Shown: positions 1 to 6,119, counted from the first letter of the stretch. The stretch: 8,277 nucleotides of DNA from Clostridiales bacterium (GCA_004554105.1 SFNW01000086.1:1-8277), one strand, 5' to 3'. Notes: generated from the letters alone by a model not told the origin. Program-made: numbers and translations.

Positions 1-823
1 GCTCATGCGCAACCGCAACAAGCGAATTGCCGCCCGAATAGGCTTCGAGACAGCCGCGGAAGCCGCAGACGCAGACACGCTGATTGCCGATGATCATGAT
101 GTGTCCGATATGTCCGATGCGCCCGACCGGTCTGCCCGGACGGGTGATAAGCAGCTGCCCCTCGGTGACCGCGCCCGAGCCGATGCCGACGCCGAGACCG
201 ACGGTCAGCAGATTGTCGCACCCTGCCATCTCGCCGAAATTGTATTCGGCGGCGGGCGCGGCAGCCTGTGTGGTCACGGCATAAGCACCGACGCCGTAAC
301 GCTCGGCGAAATAGTCGGTGATGTGCAGATTTTCTCCGAGCGGCAGCCCGAAGTTTCCTGCCGATACGATAATGCCGCGCTCAAAATCGACGCTGCCCGA
401 AACCGAAATGCCGATGCCCTCGAGCTTGTCACGTTCGATGCGCGACTCGCGAAGTGCCGTGTCGACGACCTCGCCGAGAAAAGCGAAGAAAGGCGCTTCT
501 CCCGCGTAGCGCGGCGTCGATACCTCGTTCATGTAGACCGTGTTGAACGCCAAATTGCAAATCACGACGCGCGTTGCGCTCGCGCCGATGTCGAGTCCGA
601 CATAATACGCCGCGTCGCTGTTGACGCACAGCGGAATGACGGGGCGTCCGCGCCCCTGCGCCTTTTCGCGCCGTGCGAACACATACCCGCCGCCGAGCAG
701 AGCATCGACGTCCTTGCACATGGTTCCCCATGCGACGCCGGTCGTCTCCTGTATATCCTTTTTGGACGCATTTCCCTTTCCGAGACGGATTGCGTCCATA
801 ATCTGTACAATGGCGCTGCTCAT
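1..823 (-). CDS. ROK-family transcriptional regulator (NagC/XylR type), C-terminus off the window
   Basis: The frame is open to the left edge and gives 274 residues. Residues about 15-67 form a winged helix-turn-helix ending in a GRGRP wing, as in NagC/XylR/Mlc repressors. A ROK ATPase-fold domain follows: phosphate-binding DIGAS (78-82), the signature VGLGVGIGSGAV (208-219), and a zinc site starting at GHIGH (237-241) and continuing as CVCGFRGCLE (251-260). The usual ROK kinase NDA motif is replaced by TTQA (184-187), so the catalytic aspartate seems absent; this favours a sugar-sensing regulator over a kinase. The ATG overlaps the stop of the upstream hydrolase gene as ATGA, and an AAGGAG (829-834) sits 5 nt before it, so translation is probably coupled. 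Its place as fourth gene after kdgK and eda suggests that it senses a sugar acid or intermediate of that pathway (inference). Confidence 0.9.
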   Translation of the reverse strand, partial: MSSAIVQIMDAIRLGKGNASKKDIQETTGVAWGTMCKDVDALLGGGYVFARREKAQGRGRPVIPLCVNSDAAYYVGLDIGASATRVVICNLAFNTVYMNEVSTPRYAGEAPFFAFLGEVVDTALRESRIERDKLEGIGISVSGSVDFERGIIVSAGNFGLPLGENLHITDYFAERYGVGAYAVTTQAAAPAAEYNFGEMAGCDNLLTVGLGVGIGSGAVTEGQLLITRPGRPVGRIGHIGHIMIIGNQRVCVCGFRGCLEAYSGGNSLVAVAHE

Positions 824-1686
824 AGTAGCTCCTTCATGTGCTCTCTGACCGTGTACATCGGCAGAAACAGGTGTTTCGGCTGAATGCCGCCGATATGCGC
901 AATCAGCGCTTTTGCAATACCCGCCGTGTCGGTCTCTCCCGCATCGAGGCGGGACTTGACGAAATCGCGGTAGAGGTAGGTTTTATCCTGCGCGTCACAG
1001 AGCAGCCGCAGCACCGCGCTCCGCCCCTCAACGAGGTCGCCGCAGGGGATAAACGGGTGTCCGAGAATTGCCCGCTCGGCGGGTACGCCGCGCAGCCGCT
1101 CCATCGAGCGGCGGTATGCGGGCAAATCCATATAAGCGCCGCAACCCTGCACCGCCGTACCGTCCAGCTGAATCGAGTCGCCGCAGACAAGCGTCCGGCT
1201 TTCGCGGTCGAAAAGGCAGACCGCGTCGTCGTCGTGCCCGGGCGTTGCAATCAACTCAACCCGTCCGCCGACAACCGTGCCGTCGGCAAGCGGCTCGTCA
1301 ACGGTTGTGCCGACAAGCCCCGCCGAGGGCGGCGGGCTGTTTTCGGGGAATACGCGGCGAATTTCAATATTGTAGGAAAGCGGGTCGCGAATCTTATCGA
1401 CCGAGCGCGTGTAGGCGGCAATCCGCTTCACGCCCAGCTCCCGCAGCCGCTTGAAGCCGCCGATGTGGTCGCCGTGCGTGTGCGTACAGAGCAGGCAGTC
1501 GATGTCGCTCGGGCGAAGCCCGCGCTCGCGGAGTGCGGGGACGAGCACTTCGTCGACAAGCGCGGCACTGCCGCCCGCGTCGATGAGGTAGTTTTTCTCG
1601 CCCGTGAGCAGAATGATGCCGGTCGTCGTGCCGCCGAACGGCTCACGCAGCAGATATACGGTTTTACAAACGCAGGTAAATTCCAT
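820..1686 (-). CDS. Metallo-beta-lactamase-fold hydrolase, substrate unknown
   Basis: A 288-residue MBL-superfamily protein. It has the full set of metal ligands: THTHGDH (H69, H71, D73, H74), H151 in TPGHDDD, D170 in VCGDS, and H210 in ILGHP. This layout resembles the glyoxalase II/lactonase-like branch of binuclear zinc hydrolases. No signal peptide is visible, so it is probably cytoplasmic. I chose the ATG at 1686 because GAGGA lies 6 nt before it; an in-frame ATG at 1761 would overlap the upstream aldolase gene and adds a 25-residue basic leader unlike the family. It lies 43 nt downstream of eda and overlaps the ROK start by 4 nt, so it belongs to the kdg operon. A role as a sugar lactonase, phosphoester or thioester hydrolase, or glyoxalase II would fit, but the sequence does not decide between them. 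Confidence 0.88.
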   Translation of the reverse strand: MEFTCVCKTVYLLREPFGGTTTGIILLTGEKNYLIDAGGSAALVDEVLVPALRERGLRPSDIDCLLCTHTHGDHIGGFKRLRELGVKRIAAYTRSVDKIRDPLSYNIEIRRVFPENSPPPSAGLVGTTVDEPLADGTVVGGRVELIATPGHDDDAVCLFDRESRTLVCGDSIQLDGTAVQGCGAYMDLPAYRRSMERLRGVPAERAILGHPFIPCGDLVEGRSAVLRLLCDAQDKTYLYRDFVKSRLDAGETDTAGIAKALIAHIGGIQPKHLFLPMYTVREHMKELL

Positions 1687-1704
1687 GTCCGTCCTCACGC
1701 TCGG

Positions 1705-1723
1705 GCGGGACGGTTTGCCCCGC
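1705..1723 (-). repeat. Small hairpin between eda and the hydrolase gene
   Basis: In the 43-nt gap the mRNA strand reads GCGGGG, a 7-nt loop, then TCCCGC: a 6-bp stem with one G-T pair. No T-run follows, so it is not an intrinsic terminator. It could modulate decay or relative expression of the two halves of the operon transcript. On the + strand its core resembles the hairpin at 5489-5513 (both contain TTTGCCCCGC). Confidence 0.4.
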
Positions 1724-1729
1724 GCAGAA

Positions 1730-2389
1730 TTACTTTCTCTTGCAAGCCTTGACCTTGGCAACGACCGCCTCTGCGTGCGCCTTGATCTCGTCGTAGTCGC
1801 AGGTACCCTTGGTGGGGTGCGTCAGACCCGAGCCGAGCGCAACGGCATACGCGCCGTCGTCAAACCACTTGTCGATGTTGTCAATCGAAACGCCGCCGAC
1901 CGGAATGCATCTCGCCTGCGGCAGCGGTCCCATGACCGCCTTGATGAAGCCGATACCGACCGCGCTTGCCGGGAAAATCTTCACGATGTCGCAGCCGTAA
2001 TCCATGGCGGTCACGATTTCGGTAAAGGTCTGTACGCCGGGCATATACGCGATGCTGTAGCGGTTGCAGAGCTTTGCAACCTCTGGACGGAAGTTCGGCG
2101 CGATGATGAAGGAAGCGCCCGCGAGAATGCAGGCTCTCGCCGTCTCGGGGTCAAGCACCGTGCCCGCACCGACATAAGCGTCGAGGTTCTTCTCCTTGAT
2201 TTCCTTTGCGATGGTCTCGATGATGTTCAGCGCGCCGGGCGTGCTCATCGAAATCTCGAGAATCGTAACGCCGCCGTCCATAATGGCGCGGGTACGAACC
2301 ATTGCGTCCGCCTCGTTCTTGTCGCGCACGATGCCGACAAGACCGTTTTTGTGCATATTCTGAATCACGCTGTGCTTCAAAATTTCCAT
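1730..2389 (-). CDS. eda: KDPG/KHG aldolase (2-dehydro-3-deoxy-phosphogluconate aldolase)
   Basis: A 219-residue class I aldolase of the Eda/KdgA family, which cleaves 2-keto-3-deoxy-6-phosphogluconate to pyruvate and glyceraldehyde-3-phosphate and often also cleaves 4-hydroxy-2-oxoglutarate. The family landmarks run in order: GIVR (19-22), ILEISMSTP with catalytic E45, GAGTVL (74-79), APNF (97-100), MPGVQT (116-121), Schiff-base lysine K137 in VKIFPA, and PVGGV (163-167), close to the usual PTGGV. Length is normal for the family. The start at 2389 is preceded by AAGGAT. The gene lies 35 nt downstream of kdgK, whose product would supply its substrate. A 6-phosphogalactonate aldolase (DgoA-like) role cannot be excluded from sequence alone. 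Confidence 0.93.
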   Translation of the reverse strand: MEILKHSVIQNMHKNGLVGIVRDKNEADAMVRTRAIMDGGVTILEISMSTPGALNIIETIAKEIKEKNLDAYVGAGTVLDPETARACILAGASFIIAPNFRPEVAKLCNRYSIAYMPGVQTFTEIVTAMDYGCDIVKIFPASAVGIGFIKAVMGPLPQARCIPVGGVSIDNIDKWFDDGAYAVALGSGLTHPTKGTCDYDEIKAHAEAVVAKVKACKRK

Positions 2390-2424
2390 GATGTATCCTT
2401 CTTTCGCAATTCTGCTTTATGTAT

Positions 2425-3459
2425 TTATCTCTGGATTCTGCCGTTGCCGCTGCCCGCAATCAGATTTTCGACGTCGTCCTTGGTGAAGCGGACAAAGTCG
2501 CCGTAAATCGTGTGCTTGAGCGCGCTGCCGCCGATTGCATACTCGATGATCTTCTGGCGGTCGTCCGGGAAGTGACGGAACGCATAAATCAGCGAGCCGC
2601 CGAAGCTGTCGCCGCCGCCGATGCGGTCGACGATGTTGGTGATGCTGTACTTGCGGCTGATGTGGAAATCGCCGTCGCGGAATGCGAGGACGCCCGACCA
2701 GTTGTTGTGGTCTGCGCTGACGCTCTCACGCAGGCTGACCGCGAGTGCCTTGACGTTCGGGTAGGTGTCCATGACAATCTTCGCGAGGTCCTTGTACATC
2801 TCGGTGTTCAGCTTGCCGGAATCAACGCCGGTCTCCATCTTGATGCCGAGGCACTTCTGGCAGTCCTCTTCGTTTGCAATCATGATGTCGATGTACTTTG
2901 CGATTTCGGGCATGACCTCGATCGGCTCCTTGCCCCACTTCCACAGTTTCTTACGGTAGTTGAGGTCGCAGGAAACCGTGATGCCCTTCTCCTTGCACTT
3001 CTTCAGCGCTTCGATCGTCGCTTCGCAGAGCGATTCGGACAGAGCGGGCGTGATGCCGGTTACATGGAACCAGTCGGCGTCGGCAAGAATCGTGTCCCAG
3101 TCGAAGTCGCCCGGCTTGACTGCCGCGATAGCGGTGTTGTCACGGTCGTAAATGACCTTGGAGGGGCGCATATTGGAGCCGGTCTCGGTGAAGTAGAGAC
3201 CGAGACGCTTATCCGAGAACTGGATCGCGCTCGTGTCGAGACCGAAGCGGCGCAGCTCGTTGACTGCCGCTCTGCCGAGGTCGTTTTTCGGCAGTGCCGT
3301 AACGAACTTCGCCTCGTCGCCGTATGCGCTGACCGCAACTGCGACGTTGGCTTCCGCACCGCCGAAGGTGCAGACCATGTTCGGGGTCTGCAGGATCATT
3401 TCTCTGCCGGGAGGCGTGATCCGCAGCATGAGCTCGCCGAAAGTAACCACTTTTTTCAT
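2425..3459 (-). CDS. kdgK: 2-keto-3-deoxygluconate kinase, PfkB family
   Basis: A 344-residue ribokinase/PfkB sugar kinase that would phosphorylate 2-keto-3-deoxygluconate with ATP to KDPG. Visible motifs are FGGAEANVA (32-40, first PfkB signature), YDRDN (104-108) and CDLNYRKKLW (164-173), both typical of the KDG kinase branch, and DRIGGGDSFGGS (278-289) with catalytic base D284. Y89, Y104, R106 and R169 fall where KDG kinases bind the substrate carboxylate. GGGD replaces the commoner GAGD and keeps the anion hole. The start at 3459 follows GAGG by 9 nt. It is the first gene of the leftward operon, and the aldolase next door makes KDG the best substrate call; another ketose or aldose substrate is less likely. 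Confidence 0.92.
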   Translation of the reverse strand: MKKVVTFGELMLRITPPGREMILQTPNMVCTFGGAEANVAVAVSAYGDEAKFVTALPKNDLGRAAVNELRRFGLDTSAIQFSDKRLGLYFTETGSNMRPSKVIYDRDNTAIAAVKPGDFDWDTILADADWFHVTGITPALSESLCEATIEALKKCKEKGITVSCDLNYRKKLWKWGKEPIEVMPEIAKYIDIMIANEEDCQKCLGIKMETGVDSGKLNTEMYKDLAKIVMDTYPNVKALAVSLRESVSADHNNWSGVLAFRDGDFHISRKYSITNIVDRIGGGDSFGGSLIYAFRHFPDDRQKIIEYAIGGSALKHTIYGDFVRFTKDDVENLIAGSGNGRIQR

Positions 3460-3488
3460 TTTTGTTTACCTCGATAAAATAGTATTGT

Positions 3489-3507
3489 GTGAGCAAAATC
3501 AGCCCAC
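3489..3507. promoter_or_regulatory. Imperfect dyad in the kdgK leader, possible operator
   Basis: The + strand reads GTGAGC, 7 nt, GCCCAC, with 5 of 6 positions complementary. It lies roughly +9 to +27 from the predicted kdgK transcription start, a classical place for a repressor to block elongation or initiation. The ROK regulator encoded in the same operon is the natural candidate to bind it, but this is inference from position only. Confidence 0.3.
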
Positions 3508-3521
3508 GGTCTTACAGCATA

Positions 3522-3550
3522 ATTATAAAGAATTCCGCGCGGCAAGTCAA
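3522..3550 (-). promoter_or_regulatory. Sigma-A promoter of the kdgK-eda-hydrolase-ROK operon
   Basis: On the minus strand TTGACT (3550-3545) is followed by a 17-nt spacer and a perfect TATAAT (3527-3522). Predicted transcription start is near 3515, giving a leader of about 55 nt before the kdgK ATG. It is the only near-consensus promoter I see for the operon. Confidence 0.82.
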
Positions 3551-3685
3551 GGCGGAGCGGCTTTCTTCTTTACAAATAAACCGGACCCTTTGTTTTCTGT
3601 TTTTGCAAAAGTTTGATATTTTTTTAACAATATATTCATTTTTCACACCAAACCCGCCTTTTTAATATCACGATTGATTTATATA

Positions 3686-3723
3686 TTTCGCACGCGCGGG
3701 GCGGCAGGACGTGCGCGGCGAAA
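3686..3723. repeat. GC-rich inverted repeat upstream of the deoD promoter
   Basis: The arms are TTTCGC-A-CGCGCG and TGCGCG-GCGAAA around a 13-nt centre: 12 paired positions with one bulged A and one G-T pair. It ends 8 bp before the deoD -35 box. Neither strand shows a T-run after it, so it is not a standard terminator; and it lies outside both predicted transcripts, which favours a protein-binding site or supercoil-sensitive element over an RNA structure. Confidence 0.55.
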
Positions 3724-3731
3724 AAGGGGGC

Positions 3732-3760
3732 TTGATAAAAGTAAAAAAAAATGCTACAAT
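3732..3760 (+). promoter_or_regulatory. Sigma-A promoter of deoD and the WYL regulator
   Basis: TTGATA (3732-3737), a 17-nt spacer, then TACAAT (3755-3760), with TGC just before the -10 box forming an extended -10. Predicted start is near 3767, so the leader is about 38 nt and ends in a strong GGAGG (3792-3796) 8 nt before the deoD ATG. Confidence 0.82.
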
Positions 3761-3804
3761 AAAAGCAGCAGGATTTTATTCTATATTCAACGGAGGAATT
3801 TACA

Positions 3805-4509
3805 ATGCCGACTCCAACCCCGCATATCAACGCAAAGCCCGGCGATTTTGCCGAAACCGTTCTGATGCCCGGCGACCCGCTTCGCGCAAAGTTCATTGCC
3901 GAAACCTTTCTCGAAAATGCCGTCCTCGTCAACAACGTGCGCGGCGTACAGGGCTATACCGGCAACTATCACGGCAAGCGCGTGTCGGTCATGGCAAGCG
4001 GAATGGGCATGCCGTCCATCGGCATTTACTCTTATGAGCTGTTCAACTTCTTCGGCGTCGAAAACATTATTCGCATCGGCTCGGCAGGCGCAATTTCGCC
4101 CGCGCTGAAGCTGCGCGACATCGTTATCGGCATGAGTGCAAGCTACAACAGTATCTATGCCGACCAGTTCGGACTACCCGGCACCTATGCGCCGACGGCA
4201 AGCTATCCCCTTTTGAAAAAAGCGACCGACGCGGCGGACGCGCTCGGCATTCCGGTCACGGTCGGCAACATTCTGTCGAACGACCTGTTCTACGACGACG
4301 CGCAAAGCACGCTTGCATGGCAGAAGATGGGCGTTCTCGCCGTCGAAATGGAGAGCGCGGCACTCTACATGAATGCGGCGCGCGCCGGCAAGAACGCGCT
4401 CTGTATCTGCACGATTTCGGACAGTCTCGTCACGCACGAGGAATGCAGTGCCGAGGAACGGCAGAGCACCTTTACACAGATGATGCGCCTCGCGCTTGAA
4501 ATCGCATAG
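3805..4509 (+). CDS. deoD: Purine nucleoside phosphorylase, DeoD type
   Basis: A 234-residue trimer-of-dimers type phosphorylase that splits purine (deoxy)nucleosides with phosphate into base and (deoxy)ribose-1-phosphate in the cytoplasm. It is close to E. coli DeoD throughout. Visible landmarks are HINA with H7, VLMPGDPLRAKFIAETFLE (19-37) with R27, NNVRG with R46, IRIGSAGA with R90 and S93, VEMES (180-184) binding the ribose, and the catalytic pair D206 (SDS) and R219 (ERQ). The C-terminus stops about five residues short of the E. coli protein, beyond any catalytic residue. GGAGG lies 8 nt before the ATG. It is the first gene of a two-gene unit with the WYL regulator, 2 nt away. Confidence 0.96.
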   Translation: MPTPTPHINAKPGDFAETVLMPGDPLRAKFIAETFLENAVLVNNVRGVQGYTGNYHGKRVSVMASGMGMPSIGIYSYELFNFFGVENIIRIGSAGAISPALKLRDIVIGMSASYNSIYADQFGLPGTYAPTASYPLLKKATDAADALGIPVTVGNILSNDLFYDDAQSTLAWQKMGVLAVEMESAALYMNAARAGKNALCICTISDSLVTHEECSAEERQSTFTQMMRLALEIA

Positions 4510-4511
4510 CC

Positions 4512-5486
4512 ATGCCGCGCGGGGAAAAACAAAAGCTCAAGCTGCTCTGCCTGCTTGACCTCTTAAAACAGGAAACCGACGCCGAACACCCGATGTCGGT
4601 CGCGGAAATCATCGAGCGGCTGGCAGACTGCGGCATTTCGGCGGAGCGCAAGTCGATTTACGACGACGTCCGCGCGCTCTGCGACTACGGCGTATGCGTC
4701 GAAGCCGCGCCGCGCCGCGGATATTACATCGAACAGCGCACCTACGAGCTTGCCGAGCTCAAAATGCTGGTCGACATCATCTGCTCTGCCAAATTTCTGA
4801 CCGAGAAAAAGAGCCGCGAGCTGATTCACAAGCTCTACGCCGAGACCAGCCGCTACGGCGCGGCGGCACTCGACCGACAGGTATACGCCGCGCACGTCAA
4901 GTCGCAGAGCGAGGTCATCTACTACACGGTGGACGCCATTCATGCCGCGATTCGCGAGGGTGTGCAAATCAGCTTCCGCTACTATCACTATGACGCAAGT
5001 AAAGCGCGGGTCGAGCGCAAGGACGGCTATCGGTATGCCGTCAGCCCGTGGACGCTGGTCTGGAACGACGAGAACTATTACCTCGTCGCCTACGACGACG
5101 CCGAGCAGTCGATTCGGCATTTCCGCGTCGACCGTATGGGCGACGTCCGCGCCCTGAAGCGGGCGCGCTGCGGCAAGGAAGCCTTTGAACACTTCGACCT
5201 TGCCGCCTACGAAAGCAAAACCTTCGGTATGTTCGGCGGGCGTGAGGAAACCGTCACGCTTGCCTGTGCCGAGCGTGCCGCCGACGCGATAATCGACCGT
5301 TTCGGCGTCGAGCCGACCTTTATCCGCCGCGCGGACGGCGGCTTTGACGTGACGGTGCGCGTCTTTACCAGCCCGCAGTTCTACGGCTGGCTGCTCGGTC
5401 TGTCGGGGCTTGTTCGACTGAAAGCTCCTGCCCGCGCCGTCGACGACTATCGGGCGTATTTAAAACAGGCGGTTGAAGAACTGTAA
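4512..5486 (+). CDS. WYL-domain transcriptional regulator
   Basis: A 324-residue DNA-binding protein. Residues about 8-75 form a DeoR-like winged helix-turn-helix (SVAEIIERL, then RKSIYDDVRALCDYG as recognition helix, then GYYI). A linker with ELAELKMLVDII (79-90) and KFLTEKKS (94-101) is typical of the clostridial family. A WYL domain follows at about 138-215, with SPWTLVWNDENYYLVAY (178-194) and HFRVDRM (203-209), and then a C-terminal domain. WYL domains sense ligands, often nucleotides or nucleic acid; the actual ligand is unknown. The ATG comes 2 nt after the deoD stop without a good Shine-Dalgarno of its own, so translation is probably coupled to deoD. Regulation of nucleoside salvage is a reasonable guess, not shown. 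Confidence 0.9.
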   Translation: MPRGEKQKLKLLCLLDLLKQETDAEHPMSVAEIIERLADCGISAERKSIYDDVRALCDYGVCVEAAPRRGYYIEQRTYELAELKMLVDIICSAKFLTEKKSRELIHKLYAETSRYGAAALDRQVYAAHVKSQSEVIYYTVDAIHAAIREGVQISFRYYHYDASKARVERKDGYRYAVSPWTLVWNDENYYLVAYDDAEQSIRHFRVDRMGDVRALKRARCGKEAFEHFDLAAYESKTFGMFGGREETVTLACAERAADAIIDRFGVEPTFIRRADGGFDVTVRVFTSPQFYGWLLGLSGLVRLKAPARAVDDYRAYLKQAVEEL

Positions 5487-5488
5487 AT

Positions 5489-5513
5489 GCGGCGTGGCTT
5501 TGCCCCGCACCGC
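5489..5513 (+). repeat. Hairpin just after the WYL gene
   Basis: GCGGCGTGG, a 7-nt loop, CCGCACCGC: a 9-bp stem with one C-A mismatch and one G-T pair, starting 2 nt after the stop codon. No T-run follows. It opens a 3' region made of several adjoining hairpins and is best read as part of a REP-like block. Confidence 0.5.
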
Positions 5514-5517
5514 CTGC

Positions 5518-5551
5518 CCGCAAGGGCGGATTTCATTCTGCCCGTTTTCCG
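5518..5551. repeat. REP-like direct repeat, copy 1
   Basis: A 34-nt unit matching the second copy at 32 of 34 positions. Its core GGGCGGA-TTTCAT-TCTGCCC is an imperfect inverted repeat. The start can also pair as GCCC-gcaa-GGGC, so alternative hairpins exist. Confidence 0.75.
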
Positions 5552-5556
5552 GAAGC

Positions 5557-5578
5557 GGACCGTCGAGGACGCCGGTCC
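5557..5578. repeat. Short inverted repeat between the two REP-like copies
   Basis: GGACCG and CGGTCC form perfect 6-bp arms around a 10-nt centre, lying between the two 34-nt copies. This adds to the picture of a compact structured 3' region. Confidence 0.45.
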
Positions 5579-5600
5579 CTACGGCAAATTGCGCATCCTG

Positions 5601-5634
5601 CCGCAACGGCGGATTTCATTCCGCCCGTTTTCCG
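5601..5634. repeat. REP-like direct repeat, copy 2
   Basis: The second 34-nt copy, 83 bp from the first. Here the core is a perfect inverted repeat, GGCGGA-TTTCAT-TCCGCC. The two substitutions relative to copy 1 lie in or beside the stem, and one of them restores pairing, which hints that the hairpin is what is kept. Confidence 0.75.
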
Positions 5635-5674
5635 TCGCCTTCTTTCGGCATCGCACACGGAAAGCATATTTCAA

Positions 5675-5716
5675 GAATCAAAAAAGACTTGCCTTTCGGC
5701 AAGCCTTTTTTGATTC
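5675..5716. terminator. Bidirectional intrinsic terminator between the WYL and dockerin genes
   Basis: The long stem is GAATCAAAAAAG-A-CTTGCC, loop TTTC, GGCAAG-C-CTTTTTTGATTC, with a single A-C mismatch. A GC-rich inner stem followed by six Ts is present on either strand, so it can end deoD-WYL transcripts rightward and dockerin transcripts leftward. It overlaps the dockerin stop codon (5715-5717). Confidence 0.9.
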
Positions 5717-6062
5717 AATTTGTACCCGGAACCAGCGTGCCGATTCCGTTCTTGCCGTTGAGCATACCGTGCAAAACGAAGAGCGCGTCGGCAAGGTCTA
5801 CCTTTCCGTCCCCGTTTGCATCAAGCGCGTCGCGGGTCGCAGCCTTTCGGTCGCCGCCGAGATAGCGGAGCATGGCAACCGCATCGCGGAGGTTGGTTTT
5901 GCCGTTGCCGTCAGCGTCGCCCGCGATATGCTCACCCGTGGGCAGCGTCACGTCCGACGTTTCGCTGAACAGAACGAAGTTCTCCCCCGTGAGCGCACCG
6001 GCAGGCGCACACAAAGCCGCTGTCAGAAGCAGCGCGGAAAGCAAAATAACGATTTTTTTCAT
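5715..6062 (-). CDS. Small secreted type I dockerin protein
   Basis: 115 residues. Residues 1-23 are a signal peptide: MKK, a hydrophobic core, then CAPAGA as likely signal peptidase I site; there is no acceptable lipobox at C18. A short linker follows, then two dockerin repeats with F-hand calcium loops: DADGNGKTNLRD (49-60) and DANGDGKVDLAD (81-92), each followed by a helix with LRYLGG or LHGMLNG. Such modules normally anchor exported enzymes to cohesins, but no catalytic or binding module is attached here. The ATG at 6062 is chosen because GGAGG lies 5 nt before it, and the in-frame ATG at 6092 lies inside the promoter -10 box. The gene has its own promoter and terminator. Its role is unknown; a calcium-dependent adaptor or competitor for cohesins is speculation. 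Confidence 0.87.
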   Translation of the reverse strand: MKKIVILLSALLLTAALCAPAGALTGENFVLFSETSDVTLPTGEHIAGDADGNGKTNLRDAVAMLRYLGGDRKAATRDALDANGDGKVDLADALFVLHGMLNGKNGIGTLVPGTN

Positions 6063-6090
6063 ACGATCCTCCGCAAACCCGATTTTCTTC

Positions 6091-6119
6091 ATTTTAATAT
6101 ATCGGCATCTGCTTGTCAA
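6091..6119 (-). promoter_or_regulatory. Sigma-A promoter of the dockerin gene
   Basis: On the minus strand a perfect TTGACA (6119-6114), a 17-nt spacer and TAAAAT (6096-6091). The start is expected near 6084, leaving a leader of about 22 nt. It lies directly downstream of the ispH-rpsA terminator, so the dockerin gene appears to be transcribed on its own. Confidence 0.82.

Larger units (their letters stand above)
3460..3804. other. Divergent intergenic region between kdgK and deoD
   Basis: 345 bp without a convincing gene. It contains a promoter and leader for each direction, a dyad in the kdgK leader, a GC-rich inverted repeat, and an AT-rich middle (about 3560-3690) with the palindrome TTTTGCAAAA at 3601-3610. 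That middle part has no assigned function. No riboswitch or T-box fold was recognised. Confidence 0.75.

Noticed and set aside
1687..1761. Upstream in-frame ATG at 1761 for the MBL hydrolase
   Set aside because: It lies inside the end of eda and adds a basic leader unlike MBL proteins; the ATG at 1686 has a GAGGA at proper distance.
2419..3477. Long + strand open frame opposite kdgK, and similar long antisense frames at 838-1752 and 6161-7267
   Set aside because: They mirror real genes whose codon bias removes stop codons in the opposite frame. They have no family motifs, no ribosome site and no promoter.
3604..3617. Possible CcpA cre site (TGCAAAAGTTTGAT)
   Set aside because: It matches the usual cre consensus at about 11 of 14 positions but lacks the central CG and sits more than 50 bp upstream of the nearest -35 box.
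5978..6062. Dockerin protein as a lipoprotein (C18 in the signal peptide)
   Set aside because: The residues before the cysteine are AAL; leucine at -1 does not fit a lipobox, while CAPAGA fits signal peptidase I.
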